From: Emiliania huxleyi CCMP1516
Taxonomy: Eukaryota > Haptophyta > Isochrysidales > Noelaerhabdaceae
DNA length: 64,000 nt
NCBI RefSeq assembly: GCF_000372725.1
Contig: NW_005201231.1
Coordinates: 229,637-293,636, forward strand
Direction: 5' to 3'
Part shown: positions 11,085-19,987 of the stretch, piece after piece
Layout: each line of letters opens with the position of its first letter
How positions within the stretch are numbered: position 1 is the first letter of the stretch
The notes under the pieces: model-generated
What the model saw: the letters and a program-made list of their open reading frames with translations, nothing else
What the model was told of the DNA's origin: nothing
The model's database searches: none
Translations under genes and position numbers: made by a program

Positions 11085-11897
11085 TCACCCCTGCGGGGAC
11101 GGCTCCGAGGAAGTGTACCGCTGCCCGACCGCAGCGTAGTCGACGGAGGGCGTGTATTCGCGCGTCGCGGAATAGTCAACCTGCGCATGGGGCAAGGGAG
11201 TAGGCACGGGAGGGCGCGAAACGCGCCCCTGCGCCCGTCGCTTTGTCCCCTCTTGAGCGCGGCATGGCGGGCCAGTGGATGCAGGGAAATGGGCATGGCA
11301 TCTAGGGCGCCGCCGCCGTCGACGAGTAGTCCGCGGTGCAGGTGTAGTCGCGGGTGGAGGAGTAGTCGTTTGACGCCGTGAAGGCTGAGTGCGCAGAGTA
11401 GTCGAGGGTGGAGGTGTAGTTGTTTGACGCGCTGTACTCGCGCGTGGAGTACGTGTAGGGCGACTCGCCCGCCTGCGAGGCCCGGGCGACACGCGGGCGC
11501 TTGCGCGGGTGCTGTTCATATAGACGGTGCGCGATAGATCTGGGGAGGTCTCGGAAGGGGCTCGGAAGCGGCGCGCCTCGAGCTGACGCGCGGTGCGCTC
11601 TGCGTCGTCGTGCGAACAGGACTCGCCGATGCCGGCAAACTCGCGCCGGCAAAACGGGCAGATGCCGTTGCAGAGCGGCACGCACTCGCGGCACATCACC
11701 GCCGCGCAGCAGCGCAGTATCCGCGCGTCCATCGCCGACGGCTGCTCGAGGCAGACGGGGCACTCGGGCGTGTTGCCCGTGGCGATGAGCTCCGCCGCGG
11801 CGCGCAGGCGGCGCACGGCGGCGGCAGACTCGGTCTGGGCGGCCGCGGAGGAGTCTTGGGCGGCCGAGGAAGCTGGTTGCGCGGGGGCGTCCGCCAT
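11085..11897 (-). CDS. RING-finger protein with Tyr-rich repeat tail
   Basis: Translation from 11897 (MADAPAQPASSAAQ) reaches a RING domain: CPVCLEQP, then CCAAVMCRECVPLC, then CPFCRREF, at about residues 46-88, which suggests ubiquitin ligase activity. Downstream, two other frames encode a degenerate tyrosine repeat (YSTREYSASNNYTSTLDYSA, and after a further intron VDYSATREYTPSVDYAAVGQ) ending at TGA, 11085. The frame changes imply at least two introns whose boundaries I could not fix; one acceptor is likely CATGCGCAG before VDYSA at about 11187. AAAATTCTTT lies about 32 bases upstream of the ATG in sense orientation. Confidence 0.72.
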   Translation of the reverse strand: MADAPAQPASSAAQDSSAAAQTESAAAVRRLRAAAELIATGNTPECPVCLEQPSAMDARILRCCAAVMCRECVPLCNGICPFCRREFAGIGESCSHDDAERTARQLEARRFRAPSETSPDLSRTVYMNSTRASARVSPGPRRRASRPTRTPRASTARQTTTPPPSTTLRTQPSRRQTTTPPPATTPAPRTTRRRRRRPRCHAHFPASTGPPCRAQEGTKRRAQGRVSRPPVPTPLPHAQVDYSATREYTPSVDYAAVGQRYTSSEPSPQG

Positions 11898-11939
11898 GCG
11901 CGGTTTGTCGTGGTCCTTTCGGCTCTCGAAAGAATTTTC

Positions 11940-12115
11940 CCGCCAGCCGGTAACCCGATCCCGATCATCCGGCCAACTGGGTGCGCTCCTCAGCTCCCCG
12001 GTCCTGGATGTGAGGCTGATGACCGCACTCCAAGTGCTCCAAGTGCGCCCCGCACATCTCAGCTCCCCGGCCCTGGATGTGAGGTTACTGACTGCACTCC
12101 AAGTGCTCCATGTGC
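11940..12115. repeat. Dispersed repeat with GCACTCCAAGTGCTCC core, two tandem units
   Basis: Two head-to-tail copies of a block (AGCTCCCCGGYCCTGGATG followed by GCACTCCAAGTGCTCCA) occur here. A third copy including the upstream part AACCCGAT..CTGGGTGCGC lies at 45785-45882. It is noncoding. Confidence 0.7.
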
Positions 12116-12117
12116 AC

Positions 12118-12280
12118 AACACTGGGCACGGGACTGGCGCGCACTGGCACTAACACAGGTACACCACGGGAGCCGCCAGGCGGCTCCCGCGAGGACGGCG
12201 AGGCACTTAGCTCCGTGCACTCGACCGCCCTCGCCGCAGGCAAGCTCATTCACAATCTGCTCTGCGATGGCCGTGTATAT
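12118..12280 (-). mobile_element. Retroelement 3' end remnant
   Basis: About 160 bp is a reverse-complement match to 49600-49765. The minus strand encodes TAIAEQIVNELACGEGGRVH in both places. At 49.4-49.7 kb the same frame continues upstream into an LESFGGFGKG-type segment that resembles the C-terminal end of reverse-transcriptase polyproteins. The copy here has lost the upstream coding part. Confidence 0.6.
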
Positions 12281-12818
12281 TCGGCTCGATCGCGTCTTCG
12301 GGGCGCGCGATGCGGCCTCGAAGCGGGCCCGCAGCTGCCCGAGGCTGGCGGGCTTGGAGCCGCCGCACGCGCCGCACGACGCGCGCTCGCGGAGAAGGCC
12401 CCCGCACGGGGGGTCCCGGGGGGCACCATGATCGTCCGCCAAGGGTCCGGGGTCGCCCAGGCAAGTGGCCCAAATCCGATGAGTTTTCCACGGCGGGCAT
12501 TACGACTTCGTGTACGTATCGTGAAAAGAATTTTCACGTGGTCGTGAAAAGAATTTTACAACAAAACGTGAAAAGAATCTACGAGCAAACTCCAAGTGCT
12601 CCAAATTCACGAGCCGGAGAGGTCGCCCCCCACTGCCACACAACCTTCCCTGTCCGTGTGTGGAGACGAAGTTAACCTTGACTTACCTTACCTTTATTTG
12701 GTACAGAGAGAAGAGTAGGTGGAGACAAGGGAGCGTGAGTCGAGACTCAAGAGAGCAGGCGGTCCCTAGCAATGGCGGAGCGCCTGACGCTGTGACGCTG
12801 CATGCTTCCTAGCATGCT
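12281..12818. other. Intergenic with AAAAGAATTT motifs
   Basis: No gene was recognised. Three spaced copies of GTGAAAAGAAT(T/C) occur at about 12520-12580; the first is an almost perfect palindrome (GTGAAAAGAATTTTCACG). A TTACCTTACCTTT run lies near 12683. Confidence 0.4.
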
Positions 12819-14363
12819 TCACCCCGAGCCCGAGACACGGAAGCCTCTCGTCATGTACTTGACGACGCGCCGAGCCTCCTTTTCCAGCGCCTTTTGCACG
12901 GCGTACTTCCGCACTTCAACAATGTCGACTACGTCCCTCGCTGGTCCGTCCCTTGCAGGCTTGAACGCGTGGGGGCCGAGTCGAATCGTCTGGCTCGCGA
13001 TTGCGTGGGCTGCAATGGAAGGGAGCACAAACTCGTCTCGCAGATCCTTCGTCACGCGATACGCCACCATCGCAGGGACGATGTCGAAGCCTTCAAGCAG
13101 CTCCTCGGCAGCGAGGGACGAGCCGCTCATCGGGTCGCTCGCCTTGACGTACTGCATCACGTTGATCTTGCACGGAAAGTCCCAGCGAGAGAGCGCGCGC
13201 TCGGCGGCCCCGGATGGTCGCCTTGCTTTGAACGTATACGGGTCGAGCGGGTCGTTTCGCCGGAGGGTCAGGTGCACCACCCTTCTCAGAGAATATGATC
13301 TCGCCTTTAGCCACCGGTCCGCAGGCTGGTCGGTCACGAGGGCTCGCGCCCAGGACCACCTGTCCTGGTCCGACGCCAGTCCCAGGCCCACACATTCTGC
13401 GGCCCCCCACTCCCAACCAGCAGCGTCTGCAGCGAAGCGGTGCAGAGCGCAAATTGCTTCCTGCTTCGAGTATTGGACGAGCCCGTCCTCGTTCTCCATG
13501 AGAGAGTAGCCACTGATGTCGCTGCGTTGATCGACACACCACTCATCGCCGCAGCCATGCATGTACGCCAACGACGCCTTGCAGTATGGCACGACGGCAG
13601 CGAGGACGGCACCAACGCTAGAGCCGGTGACGCTTGCGTCTGGCTCGACGCTGCCTTCGAGCCAGGGAACCCAAATGTCGACGTCGTCTGGAGCCCACGA
13701 CGCGTCGATGGCCGCGGGGCACGTTGCAGCGCCATGCTCGCGCGCAACGCCGTGTCCGCCGCACGCAGCGCCATGCTCCGAGAGGTGCTGATAACGGTGC
13801 AGCGCGAAGCTGCCAGCGACGTGCACCAGGTTCTGCACGCGAGGATCGGCGAGGGGCATGCCCACGGCGCGTGCAGCAACAGCTTTGAGGCCATGCACGA
13901 AGGCCCGCTCGTTGAAGGCGCGGAGAGCGAGCTGGTACAGGCTGGGTGCGGAGTGGAAGCTCGGCTCAACGCGTATGCCAAAGCGGAGCAGCAGGGCACG
14001 GAAGAACTCGCCGGTTGGCGCCGACGCCTTGTTCGACTCCAGCCTGAAGGCCCGGCAGACGGAGCGAAGCGCGAGCAGCTCTCGAGGGCCCCACCACCAC
14101 ACGGCGCCCAGCGGAAGCGAGGTGGAGAGCAAAACCTCCGATACGACATCAGAAAAGGTTGCAGCAGCGCTCTGCTGAGTCTCGCTGGCCTGCCACTCGA
14201 TCACCTCCATTTCCTCGCGCAGGTCGCGAGCGATCGCCTCGGCGACGTCCGATCTCGACATGTGTCCCAGCATCGGCGCGGAGCAGCAGAAAGCGGTCGT
14301 CTCTGCGTCCGACCCTTTCGCGCTCTTCTTGAGAGAGAAGAAATCACGCTCGAGTTTGGCCAA
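12819..14363 (-). CDS. Intronless F-box-like / nucleotidyltransferase-like protein
   Basis: This is a 514-residue uninterrupted frame with good codon bias. Residues about 90-110 (GPRELLALRSVCRAFRLES) look like an F-box helix pair. Around 190-235, GSFALHRYQHL followed by WAPDDVDIWVPW resembles the G-S...D-x-D pattern of minimal nucleotidyltransferase folds. The C-terminal half has CKINVMQYV and ELLEGFDIVPAMVAYRV, a strand pattern I recall from uncharacterised algal and giant-virus proteins. No enzymatic activity can be claimed. The start may be 14363 or the downstream ATG at 14261 (MSRSDVAEA). The lack of introns contrasts with its neighbours and could mean retroposition or transfer. Confidence 0.7.
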   Translation of the reverse strand: MAKLERDFFSLKKSAKGSDAETTAFCCSAPMLGHMSRSDVAEAIARDLREEMEVIEWQASETQQSAAATFSDVVSEVLLSTSLPLGAVWWWGPRELLALRSVCRAFRLESNKASAPTGEFFRALLLRFGIRVEPSFHSAPSLYQLALRAFNERAFVHGLKAVAARAVGMPLADPRVQNLVHVAGSFALHRYQHLSEHGAACGGHGVAREHGAATCPAAIDASWAPDDVDIWVPWLEGSVEPDASVTGSSVGAVLAAVVPYCKASLAYMHGCGDEWCVDQRSDISGYSLMENEDGLVQYSKQEAICALHRFAADAAGWEWGAAECVGLGLASDQDRWSWARALVTDQPADRWLKARSYSLRRVVHLTLRRNDPLDPYTFKARRPSGAAERALSRWDFPCKINVMQYVKASDPMSGSSLAAEELLEGFDIVPAMVAYRVTKDLRDEFVLPSIAAHAIASQTIRLGPHAFKPARDGPARDVVDIVEVRKYAVQKALEKEARRVVKYMTRGFRVSGSG

Positions 14364-14707
14364 TTTCTTTCAACGTCTTCCGTCAGCTCGCCCCCCTCTC
14401 CTCTTGCGCCTGCTCTCCCTCGAGGATGAAAACGGCCTAAATTATACCTCAGATACACGAGAAAAATTGCCCCCTCTGGCACCCGGTAAGGCTTCTTTGA
14501 CACTTGAGGCAAGAAGAAGAGAACGGCTGGTAGTCGACAAGCTGCCGAGCGCAAATCACTCTGTGTGACACATTTCTTGTTGGCTTCTAAAAATCTCTCT
14601 CTCTCTCTCTCTCTTGAGGCCGTACGTGTTGGAGTATACATTCAAAAGAATTTTTAAACGCACAGCACCAACAAGCGGAATCACAGACAGCTTATTGCGC
14701 CGTCGTC

Positions 14708-14896
14708 TCATAAAGGCCCTCGGGCACGGGCAGCGGCGCTGGCCACGGAGGACGGGACCTTCCACGGAAGAGCGAGCCAAGGGTGCTCGCCCGCGAAGCT
14801 GTCTTCGGCTTCGACACGCGCGAGCACGCTCGTGGCATTCATGGCCGTCCGCGGATCGCCGTCCGCTATGTAGCGGCGTGCGAGCGTGAGCAACAT
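14708..14896 (-). CDS. Possible small protein or terminal exon
   Basis: A 62-residue frame beginning MLLTLARRYIADGDPRTAMN and ending GPL has protein-like composition and sits between two TTTAAAAATTCTTTT-like AT patches (14640 and 14910). It could be a short gene or the last exon of a gene lying upstream. There are no homologues I recognise. Confidence 0.3.
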   Translation of the reverse strand: MLLTLARRYIADGDPRTAMNATSVLARVEAEDSFAGEHPWLALPWKVPSSVASAAARARGPL

Positions 14897-14959
14897 CGAA
14901 GTCTAGGTCAAAAAGAATTCTTATAAAATACACAAGCCTCTCTCTCACAGACACAGTTA

Positions 14960-15045
14960 AAGAGAAAGAATTTAAACAAAAGAAAGAAAGAAAAGAGACA
15001 GCTCAAGGGAGGGATGGGAGGACGGCACGCCGCCACCACACACAC
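14960..15045 (+). repeat. AAAG/GGGAGGGATGGGAGG dispersed repeat, copy 1
   Basis: It reads AAAGAAAGAAAGAAA, then CAAGGGAGGGATGGGAGG, then ACGGCACGCCGCCACCACAC. The same order is seen at 21500-21610, 37880-37980 (reverse), 52380-52505 and partly at 21415-21460 and 51500-51545. Confidence 0.75.
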
Positions 15046-15058
15046 AGATGCACGCCAC

Positions 15059-15875
15059 TCACAGCCCTCTCCGCATCATCTCGCCCTCCAAAATCTCGAG
15101 CAACCACGCACGGTCCGCCGCGGGTGGGATCTCGCAGCCAAGCTTGCGCAGCTTGGCGATGAGATCTCGGACCCCAACCTTGGTATCGATCACGAGGCTG
15201 GGGTCCTGCAGCACGAGCAACCCAAACCTAGAAATACGCAGGCTGTGAGTGTGCACCGAGCAGCACACCGGAATAAGCATTAGTCGGGCGTGAGTAGCGA
15301 AACGACAGGAGTGCGCATTCTCAGCATCTTTCCTCCCATACCCAGCCGACGGGGAGAACCGCTCCGAGCACGAGAGGAGCAGCTCGTGCTTCTTTGTCCG
15401 CACAGCGAGGTTGCGCAGCCCGCCTGGCGCGCCCACCGCCTCGGCGGCCGACATGGCCCGGAGCAGGAGCTGGCAGGCCCCCGGGACATGCCTCGCCGCC
15501 TCAGACGGCGAGAGCGTCGACTTGAGCACAGTGCCGTCGCCGCGAAAAACCTACCAGGTAGGGCCGCCATCCAGCAAAGCTGCTCGGCGGCGGTGAAAGT
15601 GGTGCGATGGAGGAGAGGCGCATCTAGAGGCCTCTCACGACCGTGCCAAGCACGCCGTGGACTGACTGCATCCGGTCGACGGTGGCCTCCATTGCCCGCT
15701 CCGATTCACCCGCCCTCTCCACGAGGTCGTTGTGATGCGCTGCATGCCCATTCTCAGCGGGCCCCACAGCGCTGGTGTGCGCTGTCGCCGCGTCCTCGCC
15801 GTGGCTGGGTGCGCCCATCTCGTCTTGCTGTCCAGCCTCGTTGTGGAAGCCATTCTCATACGCTTCGCTCGTCAT
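15059..15875 (-). CDS. Dynein light chain roadblock/LC7-type
   Basis: Exons 15875-15639, 15550-15360 and 15227-15059 join in phase through two GT-AG introns to give 198 residues. After an acidic/His-rich head of about 60 residues comes the roadblock fold: ATVDRMQSVHGVLGTVVF, GDGTVLKSTLSPSEAA, a helix LLLRAMSAAEAV, then LAVRTKKHELLLS and RFGLLVLQDPS. The RTKKHE and LLVLQDP strands are the family hallmarks. The protein dimerises and binds dynein intermediate chains in cytoplasmic or axonemal motors. The usual about 100-residue protein is extended here by the head and by a C-terminal helix (VRDLIAKLRKLGCEIPP). The start ATG could be further upstream. Confidence 0.88.
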
Positions 15876-16334
15876 TGAAATCGCCACCGGCGCAGGCAGC
15901 CACCGTCTGTTCGATTCGGGAGGCTGGTGGCGGGCTGGGCGCGGGGGGGCCGTGGCGAACTCGAGCTCGGCGCGCTTTGGCCGCCCGACCGAACGCTTCG
16001 TTACAGTATACTCCACCCCACACACACACAAACAAAACAAACACACAGTGCGGGATACTCCTCTCCTCATAGGTTAGAACTAGGAGAGCGCAACCAGTAG
16101 GAGGCCCGCGCCTGCCCCCGTGCCGCCGGGTGCAACCTGTCCTATACGAGAGAGGAATCCCTGGGACCCTGTCGTGTGGGTGAACCCTGCCCAGCCCCCC
16201 TCCGTGTCGCGATGCGCTCCCCGCTCCCGTTCCCCTGTGTCCCTGATCGTCCTTACAAGATCCTGCTCGTGCAGGTGGGGACCCTGTCCTTCTCCCACCC
16301 CTCGTTTGGCGTGCCCGTTTTATTTATTTATTTA

Positions 16335-16432
16335 TTTATTCATAGGTTAGGTTAGGTAGAAAGGTGAAGAACAGCCAGGCTCGGACTGGACACCAACGCG
16401 GTATGGGTGGACGCTAGACAGATGATGACGAC
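16335..16432 (+). mobile_element. Short dispersed element (about 85 bp), copy 1
   Basis: The segment GGTGAAGAACAGCCAGGCTC, GGACTGGACACCAACGCGG, TATGGGTGGACGC, CAGATGATGACG is nearly identical to 60415-60490. At 60.4 kb an empty homologous site at 48.98 kb shows the block is an insertion. A weaker reverse copy lies at about 6345-6400. It sits about 110 bp upstream of the MOSC gene. Confidence 0.7.
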
Positions 16433-16543
16433 ACGCACGAGCGACACACAGACACAAACAGGCCCGCACGAATTCTTTAAATCCATTTTGGCTTTCCGCC
16501 GGGCGCCTCAATTTCGGCCTGAACTCACTCTCTGCCGGCCCCG

Positions 16544-17610
16544 ATGCCGAAGCGCGCGGCTCCTGCCCTCGACAGACAGCTACCCTCGATGGTCGTGCAC
16601 GGACGCTACTTACGGCAGCCCGACAAGGGCTCGTACGTGAGGCCGGCGGTCCCGAGCGGCGAAGCCGTGTCGGTGAGCGAGACTGGCTTCGACGCCGGCG
16701 GCCTTCTTGACTGGAGCGTCACTCGCGTCGCCGCCGGCAGGCTGAGCCGGCAGGACGTGAAGGACCGCGCGCTGCTGATGATCTCCGGCGAGACCATCGC
16801 ACGGCTGAAGGCGGACGCCGCCAGCCTCCCGTTGCGACAGCCGCTCGAGCAGAGCAGTCTCCGAGGCGGCAACTTTGCGGAGAACATCTTTGTGAGCGCG
16901 GCGGCCGGCGCCGACTCGCCCTGTCCCGACTCGCTCTGCGTGGGCGACGTGCTCGCCGTCGTCGCGCCGCGCGGCAGCAAGCGCCGCTGCGCGTCGAGTG
17001 CCGCAGCCGAGTCGCCAACCCTGCGGCTGCAGGTGAGCTCGCCTCGCCGGCCGTGCTCCAAGATCGACGCGCGCTTCGGGCGCACGTGGAACGGCGGCGG
17101 GGTCCGAGCTTTGTGCGCGCGGACCGGTCTGTCGGGCTGGTTCGTGCGCGTGCTCGCTCCGGGAGAGCTGCGCGACGGCGACGGGCTTGGAGCCACGCGC
17201 CTGCCGTCGGCCTGCGGACGGCGTCTCTTCACGGTAGCAGTTTGCGTGAGCAGGCGACGAGCTGCGCGTCGTCGAACGGCCGCACCCGCAGTGGAGCCTC
17301 GGCCGCGTCTCTCGGCTGCTCTACGGCATGGAGGGCGCCTGCGACCCGCCAGGCGGCTACGCGCTGCCCACGACGCGCGAGCAGGCGAGCCGAGCAGCAC
17401 ATGGAGACAACGAGAGAGAAAGGTCCGCTAGCGGTCGCCCGGTCGTCCCGCGCGCGCGAGCAGGTGCTGAGCCGGTGGCAAGGGACACTCGGCGAGCTGC
17501 GAGAGCTCGCGGGCATGCCGGAGCTCGCTCGGTACGAATATCGTCGCGAGCTCGAGCGGCTGTCCGCCGCTGTCGACGAGGAGCCGCGGCGGTCGTGCGC
17601 TGTGATGTAA
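16544..17610 (+). CDS. YiiM-like MOSC domain protein with CaaX C-terminus
   Basis: Exons 16544-17177, 17254-17384 and 17464-17610 join in phase and give 303 residues. The MOSC region has LRGGNFAENIFV, VGDVLAVV, LQVSSPRRPCSKIDARFG and SGWFVRVLAPGELRDGDELR, then ERPHPQWSLGRVSRLLYG. The PRRPC cysteine is the conserved MOSC Cys used for molybdenum-cofactor or thiol chemistry, as in bacterial YiiM. A C-terminal helical segment (SRWQGTLGELRELAG) ends in CAVM, a plausible prenylation box, which would tether the enzyme to membranes. Both introns are GC-AG with flanking repeats. The second exon is required for the GDELRVVERP strand, which supports the splice model. The substrate is unknown. Confidence 0.86.
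17178..17253 (+). mobile_element. Introner-like element family B (intron)
   Basis: The intron begins GCGACGGGCTTG and the following exon begins GCGACGAGCTGC (direct repeat). The body contains GGCGTCTCTTCAC and ends GCGTGAGCAG. Removal joins ELRDG to DELRVV. Confidence 0.78.
17385..17463 (+). other. GC-AG intron from direct repeat
   Basis: The 79-bp intron is flanked by CGCGAGCAGG on both sides, so each CAG|G supplies one splice boundary (GC donor, AG acceptor). It has no clear family A, B or C body. Confidence 0.65.
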
Positions 17611-18097
17611 TTGGGGCTGTGCTTTTCCGCGCCTCGAATCAGTGCATATTGGCCATTGGTGCCACTCGAGTCTCGACCACCTTAAACTTGTACTTAGTCC
17701 GTTAGAGTGCCTCCCCCCTCTTCTTGTCGCTCGCGGCCGCGGCGCGGCAGTGTTTAAAATTAAAACGTAGCTCGTAGGATTTGTTAAGCGTTTCGCAAAA
17801 ATTAATTGGATTAAGAGCACACACGGGCCGATCACGGGGGTGCACGCGCCGAAAACGACCTCTGGCTCTATAATGGTTAATGCTGCGTGCTGTTCGCAGT
17901 GACTCTCGGAGACCCTCACACGCCGACGGAGAGGGCGGAGGGGTGGGCGAGAACCGCCGCCGCGCCGAACGTCTCGTTGTTTATAAAATGAACTCGGGGG
18001 CACGTCTCGTTGTTTTGCGATCAGTGACTCGAAAAACACACTCACACGCTGGAGACAAGGGTGGTGTTTAGAAACACCGGGGGGGGTGGCGCGCCGC
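17611..18097. other. Intergenic, AT-richer
   Basis: This lies between the convergent MOSC and H2B genes. It includes AT-rich DNA at about 17750-17815 (TTTAAAATTAAAACG). No gene was seen. Confidence 0.4.
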
Positions 18098-18457
18098 TTA
18101 GGCGTTCGACGTGTACTTGGTGACGGCCTTGGTGCCCTCCGAGACGGCGTGCTTGGCGAGCTCGCCGGGGAGGATGAGGCGGACGGCGGTCTGGATCTCG
18201 CGCGACGAGAGGGTGCCCTTCTTGTTGTAGCGCACGAGCTTGCCCGCCTCGACGGCGATGCGCTCGAACGCGTCGTTGATGAACGAGTTCATGATGGACA
18301 TGGCCTTGGAGGAGATGCCCGTGTCGGGGTGCACCTGCTTGAGCACCTTGTAGATGTAGGACGAGTACGACTCGACCCGCTTCTTCTTGCGCTTCTTCTC
18401 GCCGCCCGAGGGCTTCTTGGCGGACTTCTTGGCGGGGGTCTTCTTGGCGGGCGGCAT
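18098..18457 (-). CDS. Histone H2B
   Basis: A 119-residue intronless frame starts with a Lys-rich tail ([19 protein letters not shown]). It contains the diagnostic core: [78 protein letters not shown] and [10 protein letters not shown]. It packages DNA in the nucleosome; the C-terminal KAVTKYTS holds the lysine normally ubiquitylated. The length is normal for the family. Confidence 0.98.
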   Translation of the reverse strand: MPPAKKTPAKKSAKKPSGGEKKRKKKRVESYSSYIYKVLKQVHPDTGISSKAMSIMNSFINDAFERIAVEAGKLVRYNKKGTLSSREIQTAVRLILPGELAKHAVSEGTKAVTKYTSNA

Positions 18458-18590
18458 GTTGTTTTGGAGTTGGTTGGGTGGGTCTCAATTTCGAGGGCAG
18501 GTTGCCTCGGGCTCGGCCTCACCCGCAGTTCCCGCGCCGCTGCAGAGTACTGATTGCGCCCGTCGCTGCCCGTCGCTGAGTGGCATCACG
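18458..18590. promoter_or_regulatory. Divergent promoter of H2B and acidic gene
   Basis: A 133-bp gap lies between two opposite start codons, one of them a histone. No TATA box was identified. It may hold promoters for both genes; this is inferred from spacing only. Confidence 0.5.
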
Positions 18591-19821
18591 ATGTCAGAGA
18601 GCGAGGACGATTTCGCTACCGAGGAGGAGGAGGACGCCAGCGAGGACGACTTCCCTGCCGAGGAGGTGGAGGACGCTGGCGACGCGTTGCCGGAGGAGTT
18701 AGCAGAGCGCTTCCGGCAGATCCGAGAGGAACAGGAGCGGCATCTAGCCCAAGAGGCTGCCGCGGCGCGGCAGCGAGAGCTCGAGGAGCAGCGGCAGCGA
18801 CAGCTCAACGAGGGGCTCGAGGAGAGCAAGCGGCGACGGGTGCACTGCCAGCTTGGCAAGGTCAACGTGCCCGCGCTGCTTCGGCACGTCCGCACACGGC
18901 TGCCTCTCAAGGGCCCCTTCGATCTGGCGGCCGAGGGCCCGGCTGCTCTCCGGAGGCTGGTGTGCCATGCGCGCGAGATGATCATCCCTTGGGACGACGA
19001 TTTTGATGCAATGATGGAGGCCTTGCGAGGAGCCTTGCGAGGAGTTTCGGTGGCTCCCGACTTTCGGCCAGCACGCCACGCCGCCCTCCTCGAAGCACAT
19101 TGGGTGCGTTGGGCATCCGATGACAACAACACCCTCTACTGGCTTATGACCGGGGGCTCCACTGGCAGCACCGGCGCCGGTCCACCCAAGCAGCTCGCAG
19201 ATCTCAAGGCATGGGTTGCGACAGTAAGGGCGTCTACGCCCTTAGCGCCAGCCGCCACTACGTGGGACAACTCTCGCCGCTTTCGCGCCTACGTCCAATG
19301 CGTCCAGCGCGCCGCCGCGAGATGGGACGGTAAGCCCCCCCCCCCCCCCCCCCCACCTCCGTCGCGGAAACGACACTCCCACGACATGCCTCCCGCCTCC
19401 AACGCCCCCAGGTGAGTACCTTCGTTTGCCAGAGCTGTACGTGGTGCAGCTGAGCACCGCCTTTGTCCACCTCAGCTTTCACGCGGCGCCGCTCACGGCC
19501 GGCTCCGAGGAGCGCAGCCGGCTCCGCATGCTCGCGGTGTCGCGGCGGCACGAGCTCGTCGAGCGCGGCTTCCTCAACCTTCCCGAGGCGGCAGAGTGGC
19601 TGCGCACGCTCACGCTGCTCGGCGCAAAGTTTGGACTCCACTCGCACCCGGGCGACTTCCCCTTCGTCGCCGCACTCATGGAGGCGTTTGTGGCCGCGGA
19701 CCCCGTGCTGTGGCACCAGTACATCGACGACCCCCAACTGGGACTGGGACTGCCGCGCCCACCTGCATCTCGGGGCACGGGTGGCAGCAGCGGCTCGGGG
19801 CACACCTCAAATGACGTGTGA
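18591..19821 (+). CDS. Acidic coiled-coil protein of unknown function
   Basis: Exons 18591-19329 and 19412-19821 join in phase 1 by a GT-AG intron with a poly-C tract to give 382 residues. The head is strongly acidic (MSESEDDFATEEEEDASEDD) followed by an Arg/Glu/Gln coiled coil (residues about 45-85). A globular part follows with ALLRHVRTRLPLKGPFDLAA, TLYWLMTGG, and after the splice EYLRLPELYVVQLSTAFVHL and HPGDFPFVAALMEAFVAADP. Histone-divergent placement and the acidic head would suit a chromatin protein, but no family was recognised. Confidence 0.75.
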
Positions 19822-19987
19822 CTTCTGGGGTTTGGCGATGCCGCCTACTACCAGAGCAACTAGAGGCCGACGATTGGCGGTGGGGCTCCTCTCAGGGCTC
19901 CTCGGCACAAGGCGCGCCCCGGGGGCGATACTGACTTGGACTTGCGACACTGCATGCAATGTAAATGGCTCGTGAAGTCGCAGGTGG

